A stretch of 64,000 bases of DNA from CAKSQL01 sp045649415. GTDB taxonomy: Bacteria; Bacillota; Clostridia; UBA1381. The translations under genes and the position numbers were made by a program. The stretch is from NCBI GenBank assembly GCA_045649415.1, contig JAZRPY010000014.1:62001-126000 (forward strand), read 5' to 3'. Under the pieces are notes generated by a model. That model saw only the letters and a list, made by a program, of their open reading frames with translations. It ran no database searches and had not been told where the DNA came from. This document shows positions 17,183 through 25,496 of the stretch, in pieces; position 1 is the first letter of the stretch, and every line of letters begins with the position of its first letter.

Positions 17183-17893
17183 ATGGAATATTTAGAAGTT
17201 AATACATATGAAGAATTAAGTAAAAAGGCTGCAGATATAATTGCAAATCAGGTGACATCAAATCCTGAGAGTGTTATAGGTCTTGCAACCGGCTCAAGCC
17301 CTTTGGGGTTATATGAATGTCTTGCAAAGATGTGTGAAAAAAAAGAGGTTGACTTTTCAAAGGTTACATCAGTAAATCTTGATGAATATGTGGGACTTTC
17401 AGGGGATAATGAACAGAGTTACCGTTATTTTATGGACAAAAATCTGTTCTCAAAAATAAACATAAGAAAAGAGTGTACCTTCGTTCCAAACGGTTGCGCG
17501 GAGGATGTTGAAAAAGAGTGCAGGGAGTATGACAAGAAAATAGAAAGTCTTGGTGGAATAGATATACAACTTTTAGGAATTGGATTAGACGGACACATTG
17601 GATTTAATGAGCCTGATGATGTGTTCATAAAAGAGACACATATTGTTGGTCTAGACCAATCAACAATAGAGGCAAATTCAAGATTTTTCGAATCTATTGA
17701 AGATGTTCCCAAGAAGGCTTTAACAATGGGTATTGGCGCAATAATGAATGCTAAAAAAGTTATTTTAATTGCAAACGGAAAGAATAAAGAAGAAATTTTA
17801 AAGAAGGCATTTTTCGGACCAATCACACCAAAAGTTCCTGCATCAATTCTTCAACTTCATCCGAATGTAACAGTTATATTTTCACAAAACTAA
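17183..17893 (+). CDS. nagB: glucosamine-6-phosphate deaminase
   Basis: 236 residues, the usual length. The motifs VNLDEYVGL (active-site region), LLGIGLDGHIGFNEP (family signature, catalytic Asp/His) and a C-terminal ASILQLHPNVTVIFS are present. It converts glucosamine-6-phosphate to fructose-6-phosphate and ammonia, and can run in reverse at high ammonia. The ATG at 17183 is preferred because AAGGAG (17168-17173) lies nine bases before it; the ATG at 17159 is inside the previous gene. In this operon it competes with the mutase for the same substrate, so together they set the flux between the cell wall and glycolysis. Confidence 0.95.
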   Translation: MEYLEVNTYEELSKKAADIIANQVTSNPESVIGLATGSSPLGLYECLAKMCEKKEVDFSKVTSVNLDEYVGLSGDNEQSYRYFMDKNLFSKINIRKECTFVPNGCAEDVEKECREYDKKIESLGGIDIQLLGIGLDGHIGFNEPDDVFIKETHIVGLDQSTIEANSRFFESIEDVPKKALTMGIGAIMNAKKVILIANGKNKEEILKKAFFGPITPKVPASILQLHPNVTVIFSQN

Positions 17894-17931
17894 AAAAGAA
17901 ATGGCAATATTTATATTGCCATTCTTTTTTT
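17892..17931. terminator. bidirectional terminator after nagB
   Basis: Near-perfect stem ATGGCAATAT (17901-17910) / ATATTGCCAT (17913-17922), A run before and T run after. It also serves the convergent AraC gene. Confidence 0.88.
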
Positions 17932-17947
17932 GTTTCGACCTTATATT

Positions 17948-18763
17948 CTAAGATAACATATTTTTCTTATATTCCATAGGTGACATACCAAGCTCTCGTT
18001 TGAAAGCAGTGGAAAAATAGCTTTGGCAGGAATATCCAAGCATATCACTGATTTCACTTATTGAATAGCCTTGCTTTAAAAATAACTCAGCCTTAGTTAT
18101 TTTCAAATGATTAAAATAGTTTATAACTCCCATACCTGAGAATTTCTTAAAGGATTTTTTTAAGTTTGCCGAGCTTAAGTTGGTCATTCTTGATAAATCA
18201 TTGATGGTGAGATTTTTATCGATATTATCATTCATTGCCTTCACAATCTTTTTATAGTTTTTGGCAGAAATTGTTTCGGTTTCCTTCACTGATGCTTTGA
18301 TGTCCTTTAAAATGTGGAGCATCAATGCTTCAAGTCTGTTGGATAGAAGCTGTTGCGAGATATAATCCTTTTCCCATAGAGGTGATTTTAAAATATTTTC
18401 TGTTGCTAAGCTTTGTATCTCTTCCATTAAAGTAAACATATTGTCATTCAAATGAAAAACTCCATCGGAGAGATTTTCCATACCAAAGCCATCGGCAGTG
18501 AAGGAGGTTATTATCAATTTTGGATTTGTTTTATTTGCAGACCAGATTCTATGAAACTCCATTGGTTTATGAAAAATAATATCATTTTTAGAAAGCTCAT
18601 AGAGTCTGTCGTCCTCTGCAACTCCCACCTTTCCGTCAACAACGAACACACATTCCCAAAAATTATGGCGTTCACCTTCAAAATAAAAGTCAGCATCATA
18701 AGAGGGAGCGAAGGAAAAATAAAGGGACTCTACATTAACAGGTCTTGAAAGCTTATGAAACAT
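17948..18763 (-). CDS. AraC family transcriptional regulator with cupin-like sensor domain
   Basis: 271 residues. The N-terminal half is a cupin-type ligand domain (WECVFVVDGKVGVAEDD, FHKPMEFHRIW). The C-terminal ~100 residues carry the two AraC helix-turn-helices, LTINDLSRMTNLSSANLKKSFKKF and YSISEISDMLGYSCQSYFSTAFKRELGMSPMEYKK. The second is a strong match to the family signature. Proteins of this build usually sense a sugar or related metabolite and activate neighbouring genes. It is divergent from the Gfo/Idh/MocA gene across a 131-base A/T-rich gap, the likely site of its action (inference). Confidence 0.92.
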   Translation of the reverse strand: MFHKLSRPVNVESLYFSFAPSYDADFYFEGERHNFWECVFVVDGKVGVAEDDRLYELSKNDIIFHKPMEFHRIWSANKTNPKLIITSFTADGFGMENLSDGVFHLNDNMFTLMEEIQSLATENILKSPLWEKDYISQQLLSNRLEALMLHILKDIKASVKETETISAKNYKKIVKAMNDNIDKNLTINDLSRMTNLSSANLKKSFKKFSGMGVINYFNHLKITKAELFLKQGYSISEISDMLGYSCQSYFSTAFKRELGMSPMEYKKNMLS

Positions 18764-18894
18764 AGTTAACCTCCTTAGTAAAAAGTATCCGATTTTAAAT
18801 AAAATATATCTAATATTGAATAGACTTTTGAAATTGAATGTATTATAATCATATCATAAAAAATATAATTTGTAAATATGGGAGGTAAATATTC
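18764..18894. promoter_or_regulatory. divergent control region between araC-type gene and Gfo/Idh/MocA gene
   Basis: A perfect TATAAT (18844-18849) lies 46 bases before the rightward ATG, with no good -35 at 17 bases, as expected for an activator-dependent promoter. TTGAA occurs three times upstream (starting 18816, 18828 and, as ATTGAA, 18833), a possible set of AraC half-sites. GGGAGG at 18881-18886 is the ribosome site of the rightward gene. Confidence 0.45.
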
Positions 18895-20124
18895 ATGAAA
18901 GAAAAAGTAAGAGTCGGCGTAGTTGGCTTAGGACAAAGAGGATTTTTTGATCCAGGAAAAACATATCCTGGCTTGATTCACTTCCTTGCAAATATGGAGG
19001 ATGTTGAAGTTGTTGCTGTTTGTGATGAATATGAGGATAGAGTAGATGAAGTTATCAGCTATATGAAGGAGCATAAGGATCTTGATTTGTGGGGAACAAC
19101 AGATTATAGAGAACTTGTGACCAGCTCAGATATTGATGCTGTTGTTATAGCATGCTCATGGGAAATGCATGTTCCTATTTCAGTTGCAGCAATGAGGGCA
19201 GGCAAGGCAGTTGCTCTTGAGGTAGGCGGAGCATATTCTCTTGATGATTGCTGGAGATTGGTAAGATGTCAGGAAGAAACAAATGCTAAGTTTATGTTCC
19301 TTGAGAATTGTTGCTATGGCAGAGATGAGTTAATGGTACTTAATATGGTAAGACAAGGTAAATTTGGTAATGTGGTTCATTGCTCAGGTGGATATCAGCA
19401 CGATTTGAGAGGTGAAATCTCCTTTGGTGAAGAGCATAGACACTACAGATTGAGAAATTATCTTGCAAGAAATTGCGATAACTATCCCACTCACGAGGTT
19501 GGTCCTATTTCAAAGGTACTTAATATCAACCGTGGAAATAGAATGGTTTCCCTTGTTGCAATGTCATCAAAAGCAGAGGGCTTAAACGAGTATAACAAAA
19601 TCAGGAGAGGCGAAGATCACAATCTTGCCAATGCAGATTTCAAGCAGGGTGATATTGTGACCACTATTATAAAGTGTGCAGGTGGAGAAACCATTGTTCA
19701 CACACTTGATACCACTCTCCCAAGAGGCTATTATTCAAGAGGCTTTACAGTGAGAGGTACAAAGGGTATGTACACAGAGGAAACAGGTACACTTGTGATG
19801 GAGCCTGATGTAGTTAAAGAAAAGAATAATGTGGATAAGTTCAGAAAGGAATATGACAGTCCTATCTGGGAAGAATACGATGAATCAGGAATTGAAGCAG
19901 GTCACGGAGGTATGGACTGGCATATTTTAAGAGCCTTTATCGAATGTGTTAAGGATGACCATGAAGTGCCAATAGATGTATATGATGCAGCAACATGGAT
20001 GAGTATATGTGTACTCTCAGAGGCATCAATTGCCCATGGTGGAGCACCTATGGAGATCCCTGATTTCACATCAGGAGGATGGCTAATTGAGAAGAAGAAG
20101 GAAGAATGGAAATATAGCCTATAA
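18895..20124 (+). CDS. Gfo/Idh/MocA family oxidoreductase, GH109-like
   Basis: 409 residues. The N-terminal Rossmann fold begins VGVVGLGQRGFF, followed by ALEVGGAYSLDDCW, where this superfamily usually has EKP. The C-terminal alpha/beta domain includes YPTHEVGPISKVLNINRGNRM, a pattern I associate with the GH109 subgroup (NAD-dependent glycosidases acting through C3 oxidation, founded on alpha-N-acetylgalactosaminidase). No signal peptide, so it acts in the cytoplasm on imported or phosphorylated sugars. The sugar substrate is unknown; a simple sugar dehydrogenase is the alternative. It is divergent from an AraC regulator that probably controls it. Confidence 0.85.
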   Translation: MKEKVRVGVVGLGQRGFFDPGKTYPGLIHFLANMEDVEVVAVCDEYEDRVDEVISYMKEHKDLDLWGTTDYRELVTSSDIDAVVIACSWEMHVPISVAAMRAGKAVALEVGGAYSLDDCWRLVRCQEETNAKFMFLENCCYGRDELMVLNMVRQGKFGNVVHCSGGYQHDLRGEISFGEEHRHYRLRNYLARNCDNYPTHEVGPISKVLNINRGNRMVSLVAMSSKAEGLNEYNKIRRGEDHNLANADFKQGDIVTTIIKCAGGETIVHTLDTTLPRGYYSRGFTVRGTKGMYTEETGTLVMEPDVVKEKNNVDKFRKEYDSPIWEEYDESGIEAGHGGMDWHILRAFIECVKDDHEVPIDVYDAATWMSICVLSEASIAHGGAPMEIPDFTSGGWLIEKKKEEWKYSL

Positions 20125-20126
20125 AA

Positions 20127-20162
20127 CAAAAATCAGAGTCTTTAAAGACTCTGATTTTTTTA
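20127..20162 (+). terminator. intrinsic terminator
   Basis: Palindromic stem AATCAGAGTC (20131-20140) / GACTCTGATT (20147-20156) with TTTAAA loop and T run. Confidence 0.9.
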
Positions 20163-20225
20163 AATCTTGTAATAATTTTCATATTCTTGTTAGGGGAATA
20201 CTATTAAAAATTATTATGGTAAAAA

Positions 20226-20301
20226 TTGTCGAATAATTTAATTGCAAAATGAAAAAAGATATGATATAATATTTAGGTATTGAAGTTTTTTAATACCTAA
20301 A
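20226..20301 (+). promoter_or_regulatory. promoter of DUF1846 gene with a Spo0A-type box and a leader hairpin
   Basis: TTGCAA (20242-20247), 17-base spacer, TATAAT (20265-20270). A TGTCGAA box (20227-20233) lies just upstream of the -35, matching the 0A-box consensus TGNCGAA. Immediately after the -10 the DNA carries a perfect ten-base inverted repeat, TTTAGGTATT (20272-20281) / AATACCTAAA (20292-20301), which could be an operator or a 5' leader hairpin. Confidence 0.6.
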
Positions 20302-20341
20302 TATATTAAAAAGGGAAAGTATATTAAGAAAGGCTAATGAT

Positions 20342-21826
20342 ATGAGTAAGGTAGGATTCGACAACGAAAAATATATAAAAATGCAGTCGGAGCATATTAA
20401 AAAGAGAATTTCCGAATTTGGAGATAAGCTATACTTAGAACTTGGAGGAAAGCTGTTTGATGATTTTCATGCATCAAGAGTTTTAACAGGCTTTGAACCC
20501 GACAGTAAAATAAAAATGCTCTTGCACCTGAAGGACAAGCTTGAGATTGTTGTTGCTATTTCTGCCCTTGATATAGTTAAGAATAAAATAAGAGAGGACT
20601 ATAATATTTCCTACGATTTGGATGTTTTAAGACTCATTGACGCCTTCAGGCAAATAGATTTGTATGTGGGAAGCGTTGTTATTACTCAATTCAGTGGTCA
20701 GCCTGCCGCTGAGAGCTTTAAGCAGAAGTTAGAGTCTTTGGGGATTAAGGTTTTCCTTCACTACCCGATTGAAGGCTATCCTGCAAATATTGAGCTGATT
20801 GTGAGTGATGAGGGCTTTGGTAAAAATGAGTATGTAACCACCGAAAGACCATTGGTACTTGTAACAGCACCGGGACCCGGCAGTGGTAAAATGGCAACCT
20901 GTCTTTCTCAAATATACCACGAGCATAAAAGAGGAATTAAGGCAGGCTATGCAAAATTCGAAACCTTCCCTGTGTGGAACTTACCATTGAAGCATCCTGT
21001 GAATCTTGCATATGAGGCTGCAACTGCAGATCTGAATGATGTGAATATGATTGACCCATTCCATCTTGAAGCATATGGGGAAACCACAGTTAACTATAAT
21101 CGTGATATTGAAGTGTTCCCTGTGCTGAACACAATGTTCAATAAAATTTTAGGAAAAAGCCCATATAAGTCACCTACTGATATGGGAGTTAATATGGCAG
21201 GCTTCTGCATAGTTGATGATGAAGCAGTTTGTAAGGCTGCTGAAAAGGAAATTTTAAGAAGATATTATCAAACAAAATGCTCTGTTTTAAATGGCTTTGT
21301 TTTAAAGGATTCTATGTATAAGCTTGATTTGATTATAAATCAGGCAGGAATAAGCTTAAAAGACAGAAAGGTTGTTGATGCGGCAATGAATCGTGCTGAG
21401 GAAACAGGAATGCCTGCAACTGCTATTGAGCTTTCCAACGGAACTGTGGTGACAGGAAAAACAACCAAGCTTTTGGGTGCATCTGCAGCAGTTTTGTTAA
21501 ATTCCTTAAAACATCTTGCAGGAATAGAAAAAAGCGTAAAGCTTATTTCCCCTGCAGTTTTAGAGCCAATTCAGGCATTGAAGATAAACAATTTAAAAAA
21601 TCATAATCCAAGACTACACACCGATGAAACACTTATTGCCTTAGCAATCAGTGCATCTAACGACGAGAATGCAAGGAAGGCAATGGATAAATTGCCTGAA
21701 CTTGCAAATTGTGAGGCACATTCATCTGTTATCCTGTCTCAGATAGATAGCTCAGTATTTAGAAAGCTTGGTATAAACTTAACCTGTGAGGCAGTGTATC
21801 AATCTAAAAAATTATATCACGGATAA
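20342..21826 (+). CDS. DUF1846 family protein
   Basis: 494 residues, the full size of the family, which is common in Firmicutes. It begins KVGFDNEKYIKMQSEHIKKRI and has a P-loop-like APGPGSGKMATCLSQ segment, suggesting nucleotide or phosphate binding. Further conserved blocks are HPVNLAYEAATADL and PYKSPTDMGVNMAGFC. The cellular role is unknown. No signal peptide or membrane helix is seen, so it is cytoplasmic. It is expressed from its own promoter and ends at a very strong terminator, so it is monocistronic. Confidence 0.9.
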   Translation: MSKVGFDNEKYIKMQSEHIKKRISEFGDKLYLELGGKLFDDFHASRVLTGFEPDSKIKMLLHLKDKLEIVVAISALDIVKNKIREDYNISYDLDVLRLIDAFRQIDLYVGSVVITQFSGQPAAESFKQKLESLGIKVFLHYPIEGYPANIELIVSDEGFGKNEYVTTERPLVLVTAPGPGSGKMATCLSQIYHEHKRGIKAGYAKFETFPVWNLPLKHPVNLAYEAATADLNDVNMIDPFHLEAYGETTVNYNRDIEVFPVLNTMFNKILGKSPYKSPTDMGVNMAGFCIVDDEAVCKAAEKEILRRYYQTKCSVLNGFVLKDSMYKLDLIINQAGISLKDRKVVDAAMNRAEETGMPATAIELSNGTVVTGKTTKLLGASAAVLLNSLKHLAGIEKSVKLISPAVLEPIQALKINNLKNHNPRLHTDETLIALAISASNDENARKAMDKLPELANCEAHSSVILSQIDSSVFRKLGINLTCEAVYQSKKLYHG

Positions 21827-21830
21827 CTTA

Positions 21831-21868
21831 AAATCTCCTCCAAGCATATGCTTGGAGGAGATTTTTTG
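21831..21868 (+). terminator. strong intrinsic terminator
   Basis: Perfect 15-base stem (21831-21845 with 21850-21864), ATAT loop, T run. It follows the DUF1846 stop and precedes a separate promoter. Confidence 0.95.
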
Positions 21869-21881
21869 AATAGTTTTTTGC

Positions 21882-21910
21882 TTGACTTATTAGTTGAAAA
21901 ATTGTATAAT
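21882..21910 (+). promoter_or_regulatory. sigma-A promoter of aldo/keto reductase operon
   Basis: TTGACT (21882-21887), 17-base spacer, perfect TATAAT (21905-21910). Confidence 0.88.
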
Positions 21911-21949
21911 TGTAAATATGATGAGAATAAAAAACAGGAGTATAAAAAT

Positions 21950-22951
21950 ATGTATTCAGCATCAGAGGAAAGATATGAAAATATGGAGTATAGGCGAACC
22001 GGTGAAAGTGGATTAAAATTGCCTGTGGTATCCTTGGGAATGTGGCATAATTTCGGTAGATTTGAAAATTATGACAATATGAAAAATATCTGCCTTACTG
22101 CATTTGATAGTGGCATCACTCATTTTGACCTTGCTAACAACTATGGCTTTCCATATATTGGCTCAGCAGAGGAAAATATGGCAAAAATTTTGAAAGAGGA
22201 GCTTTCAAGTTACAGAAATGAGCTTGTTATTTCAACAAAAGCAGGCTTTCCTATGTGGAAGGGACCATATGGTGATTTTGGAAGCAGAAAGTATTTAATT
22301 TCAAGCATTGATGATAGCCTAAAACGATTAAAGCTTGACTATGTGGATATTTTCTATCACCACCGACCTGATATGGAAACTCCATTAGAGGAAACAATGG
22401 GTGCTTTGGCACAGATTGTGAAAAGTGGAAAAGCGTTATATGTGGGACTGTCTAACTATAACGGAGAAAGAATGGAAAAGGCGTGCGATATTTTAGATTC
22501 CTTGAATTGTCCATTTATAATCAATCAGAATAGATACTCGATTTTAGACAGAACAGTTGAGAAAAATGGAATACTCGATTCTGCCTATAAAAGAGGAAAG
22601 GGAATGATAATATTCAGTCCTTTGGAGCAGGGGATTTTGTCGGACAAATATATAAAAGGAATACCAACAGACAGCAGAATTAAAACAAGCGGAATTTATC
22701 TTAAGGAGGACAACCTCACCAAAGAGCTTATGGGAAAGGTTGAAAAGTTAAATGAGCTTGCTAAGGACAGAGGAGAAACTCTTGCGCAGATGGCACTTTC
22801 GTGGGTGCTTCATCGAAAGAGTGTTACAAGCGTACTGATAGGTGCATCCAGACCAGAGCAGATTTTAGAAAATGTGAAGGTTGTTAATAGTCCTGAATTT
22901 ACAGATAAAGAGCTATCAATAATTGATAAGATTATTTTAGAAAAGGAGTAA
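21950..22951 (+). CDS. aldo/keto reductase, YghZ/L-glyceraldehyde-3-phosphate reductase-like
   Basis: 333 residues from the ATG at 21950, chosen because GGAG lies nine bases upstream and the longer frame would start inside the terminator. TIM-barrel AKR features are DLANNYG (catalytic Asp and Tyr), STKAGF (catalytic Lys), YVDIFYHHRPD (His), and the NADPH-binding VLIGASRPEQILENV near the C-terminus. The opening EYRRTGESGLKLPVVSLGMWHNFG is typical of the YghZ branch, which reduces L-glyceraldehyde-3-phosphate and methylglyoxal-like aldehydes. The substrate here is not proven. The stop overlaps the ribosome site of the SGNH hydrolase gene, so the two are co-expressed. Confidence 0.9.
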   Translation: MYSASEERYENMEYRRTGESGLKLPVVSLGMWHNFGRFENYDNMKNICLTAFDSGITHFDLANNYGFPYIGSAEENMAKILKEELSSYRNELVISTKAGFPMWKGPYGDFGSRKYLISSIDDSLKRLKLDYVDIFYHHRPDMETPLEETMGALAQIVKSGKALYVGLSNYNGERMEKACDILDSLNCPFIINQNRYSILDRTVEKNGILDSAYKRGKGMIIFSPLEQGILSDKYIKGIPTDSRIKTSGIYLKEDNLTKELMGKVEKLNELAKDRGETLAQMALSWVLHRKSVTSVLIGASRPEQILENVKVVNSPEFTDKELSIIDKIILEKE

Positions 22952-22956
22952 AAGCT

Positions 22957-24012
22957 ATGAAAAGTATAGATATGGTTGATAAAAATTTTAAAATTGAAAC
23001 CAAAATAAATAAGGACGATTTGGTTTTCCTTGATGCAAGGACAGAACCCTTTGAAATCCATGGACTTATTTACGAAAACGGAAAGTTCAGGAGATTGCCT
23101 GAGAAACTGGGAAAAACCGTGAGCGAAGCAGTAAGTTATTTACATACAAACACATCGGGTGGCAGAGTGAGATTTAAAACAAACAGTCCATATGTTGCAA
23201 TTAAGATGGAAACTGACGCTTTAACAAGATTTTCTCATATGCCATTATCGGGAACAACAGGCTTTGATTTATATGTAAGAGAGAATGGGGAGTGGATTTA
23301 TCAAAAAAGCTTTATACCACCTATTGAATGCACAGGCAAACACGAGGGACATGTAGATTTCAATGATAGCTCAATGAGGGAAATAACAATCAATTTCCCG
23401 GCATATAATGATATTTGCCAATTGCATATAGGAGTCGCTGAAAATTCAAAGATTGAAGCTCCCACACCATATAAAATCAAAACACCGTTTGTGTATTACG
23501 GCTCGTCAATTACTCAGGGTGCATGCGCATCAAGACCAGGTAATACATATCAAAGCTATATAGAAAGACGCTTTGATGCAGATTATATAAATCTTGGTTT
23601 TTCAGGAGGAGCAATGGGAGAAGAGCTGATGGTAGATTATATGGCAGAGCTTGATATGTCACTTTTCATATTGGACTATGACCATAATGCACCCACAAGT
23701 GATCATCTTGAAAAAACCCACGAAACAGTGTTTAAAGCTATCAGAAAAAAACATCCCGACATTCCCATTATAATGATGACAAGACCAAAATACATCTTAA
23801 CTTCCGATGAAGAAAGAAGATTGGAAATTGTTAAAAAAACCTATGAAAATGCGATACAATCTGGAGATAAGAATGTGTATTTCATTCCCGGCCCTAAGCT
23901 GATGGAGCTATGCAAAAATGGGGGAACTGTGGATGATTGTCATCCAAACGACCTGGGATTTTTCTCAATGGCACAGGTGTTGGGAGATGTAATTGAAGAA
24001 ATTTTAAAATAG
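22957..24012 (+). CDS. SGNH/GDSL-type hydrolase with N-terminal beta domain
   Basis: 351 residues. The N-terminal ~160 residues are a beta-rich accessory domain (GGRVRFKTNSPYVAIK). The C-terminal SGNH hydrolase shows block I YGSSITQGACASRPGNTY (nucleophile Ser), block II INLGFSGGAMGE (oxyanion Gly), an acidic DYDHNAP in place of the usual GxND, and block V VDDCHPNDLGF (Asp-x-x-His pair). Such two-domain proteins are often carbohydrate esterases. There is no signal peptide, so it acts in the cytoplasm, perhaps deacetylating imported oligosaccharides (inference). It sits in an operon with the aldo/keto reductase. Confidence 0.85.
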   Translation: MKSIDMVDKNFKIETKINKDDLVFLDARTEPFEIHGLIYENGKFRRLPEKLGKTVSEAVSYLHTNTSGGRVRFKTNSPYVAIKMETDALTRFSHMPLSGTTGFDLYVRENGEWIYQKSFIPPIECTGKHEGHVDFNDSSMREITINFPAYNDICQLHIGVAENSKIEAPTPYKIKTPFVYYGSSITQGACASRPGNTYQSYIERRFDADYINLGFSGGAMGEELMVDYMAELDMSLFILDYDHNAPTSDHLEKTHETVFKAIRKKHPDIPIIMMTRPKYILTSDEERRLEIVKKTYENAIQSGDKNVYFIPGPKLMELCKNGGTVDDCHPNDLGFFSMAQVLGDVIEEILK

Positions 24013-24028
24013 AAATATCATAAAAATC

Positions 24029-24070
24029 AAGGCGATAAGGTTTTATTTATAAGACCTTAGTGCCTTTTTT
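24029..24070 (+). terminator. intrinsic terminator after SGNH hydrolase
   Basis: Imperfect stem beginning AAGGC and closing with GCCTT, inner pairing AAGGT/ACCTT, followed by a T run at 24064-24070. Confidence 0.8.
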
Positions 24071-24109
24071 GGTAAAATTCACAAAAAATTCAAAGATAAG
24101 TAAAAGTTA

Positions 24110-24157
24110 TTGACAAAATATTGGTAATATGATAGTATAGATGTATGCAAATGCATA
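24110..24157 (+). promoter_or_regulatory. promoter of the amino-acid ABC importer with palindrome at the start site
   Basis: TTGACA (24110-24115), 17-base spacer, TAGTAT (24133-24138). A perfect palindrome TATGCA-AA-TGCATA (24144-24157) covers the predicted +1, a typical repressor-site position. The leader is about 73 bases. Confidence 0.7.
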
Positions 24158-24217
24158 AAGAAAATTAGTTAAATTCAACAAAAGAATTTGACATAACAAT
24201 GTTGGAGGAGATTTATT

Positions 24218-25399
24218 ATGAAAAAAATTGTCTCAATTTTATTAAGTGCAGTTATGTTAACAGCTTCATGTATAGCATTAACTTCATGCTCAGGCTCTGA
24301 AAAAACAGACGAGAATGTTGTTTATGTTGGAGTATATGAGCCATTGTCAGGTGATAATGGTGCAGGTGGTAAGCAGGAAGCTTTGGGTATGCAATATGCA
24401 AACTCTGTAATGCCAACTGTTACAATCGGCGGCGTTGAACACAAGGTTGAGCTTGTTACAGTTGATAACGAGTCATCAACAGATAAGGCAGTTTCTGCTG
24501 CTACTAATCTGATTTCAGAGAATGTATCTGTAATTCTTGGTTCATATGGCTCAAGTGTTTCAATTGCAGCATCTGATACCTTTGCACAAGCAGGTATCCC
24601 TGCAATTGGCGTTACATGTACAAACCCACAGGTTACAGAGGGTAACAGCCACTATTTTAGAATTTGCTTCTTAGACCCATTTCAGGGCACAGTTCTTGCT
24701 AACTTTGCAAATGATGATTTGAAGGCTAAAACAGTTTACTGCTTAGGTCAGCTTGGTAATGACTACGACCAAGGTCTTATCAACTACTTCAAGGTAGCTG
24801 CTGAAAAGCTTGGTATGAAGGTTATCACAGAGTCATTCCCTGAGAATAACTCAGACTTCACATCATATCTTGCAAATGCCAATAAGGCAGGTGCAGAGAT
24901 TATCTTTGCTCCATGTTCAATCAGCTATGCTCAGTTGATTATCGAGCAGTCAGTTGCTAATGGCTACAACATTCCTCTATTGGCAAGTGACACATGGGAT
25001 TCTAATGTTATCTTGTCAGCTGCAAAAGGTAAGGATGTAGATATCTATGTTTCAACCTTCTATGCAGAGGGTGGTGACCCTGAATTTGAAGAGGGCATCA
25101 AGGCTTGGATTAACTCAGATTTAAAGAACCTTTCAAACAATGGCGGTGACGACACAGTTGCTGCAGTTACAGTAATGGGTTATGACGCTTATATGACAGC
25201 TTTAGAGGCTATCAAGGCTGCAGATTCAAAAGAGCCTGCAAAGATTATGGAGGTACTTCCAAGCGTTACATACACAGGTGTATCAGGAAACATCAAGTTT
25301 AACGAAATCGGCGATGCTGACCGTGACACAGCATACATCAAAACAACCAATAACGAAAATGGTGTTTGGGACTTCGTTGCTGTTCAAAAGGTAAAATAA
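24218..25399 (+). CDS. branched-chain amino-acid type ABC transporter substrate-binding lipoprotein
   Basis: 393 residues with a lipoprotein signal peptide; the lipobox LTSC places the acylated Cys at residue 24. The mature part is a type I periplasmic-binding fold: NVVYVGVYEPLSGDNGAGG start, ILGSYGSSVSIAASDTFAQAGIPAIGVT, and C-terminal YDAYMTALEAIKAA with VSGNIKFNE. This architecture defines LivJ-like binding proteins for branched-chain amino acids, other amino acids or amides; the precise ligand is not readable. It is first of five genes encoding a complete importer and should be the most expressed, given the hairpin after it. Confidence 0.92.
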   Translation: MKKIVSILLSAVMLTASCIALTSCSGSEKTDENVVYVGVYEPLSGDNGAGGKQEALGMQYANSVMPTVTIGGVEHKVELVTVDNESSTDKAVSAATNLISENVSVILGSYGSSVSIAASDTFAQAGIPAIGVTCTNPQVTEGNSHYFRICFLDPFQGTVLANFANDDLKAKTVYCLGQLGNDYDQGLINYFKVAAEKLGMKVITESFPENNSDFTSYLANANKAGAEIIFAPCSISYAQLIIEQSVANGYNIPLLASDTWDSNVILSAAKGKDVDIYVSTFYAEGGDPEFEEGIKAWINSDLKNLSNNGGDDTVAAVTVMGYDAYMTALEAIKAADSKEPAKIMEVLPSVTYTGVSGNIKFNEIGDADRDTAYIKTTNNENGVWDFVAVQKVK

Positions 25400-25420
25400 T
25401 AGCTAAAGGATTTAAAAATT

Positions 25421-25466
25421 TGAACTGTGGCGAAGGAAAACTCCTTCGCCACAATTCAATTTTTTA
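25421..25466 (+). terminator. intercistronic hairpin between binding protein and permease genes
   Basis: A long stem (TGAACTGTGGCGAAGGA at 25421-25437 pairing with 25442-25458, one C-A mismatch) with a four-base loop and a T run after it. It lies inside the operon, so it is likely a leaky terminator or an mRNA 3'-end protector that keeps binding protein in excess over the permeases. Confidence 0.82.
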
Positions 25467-25496
25467 TTTGGTATCAAAGAGGAGAGAAAAAATCAA

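Noticed and set aside
21848..21949. Longer N-terminus for the aldo/keto reductase
   Set aside because: It would begin inside the preceding terminator and upstream of the promoter; the ATG at 21950 has GGAG at the correct distance.
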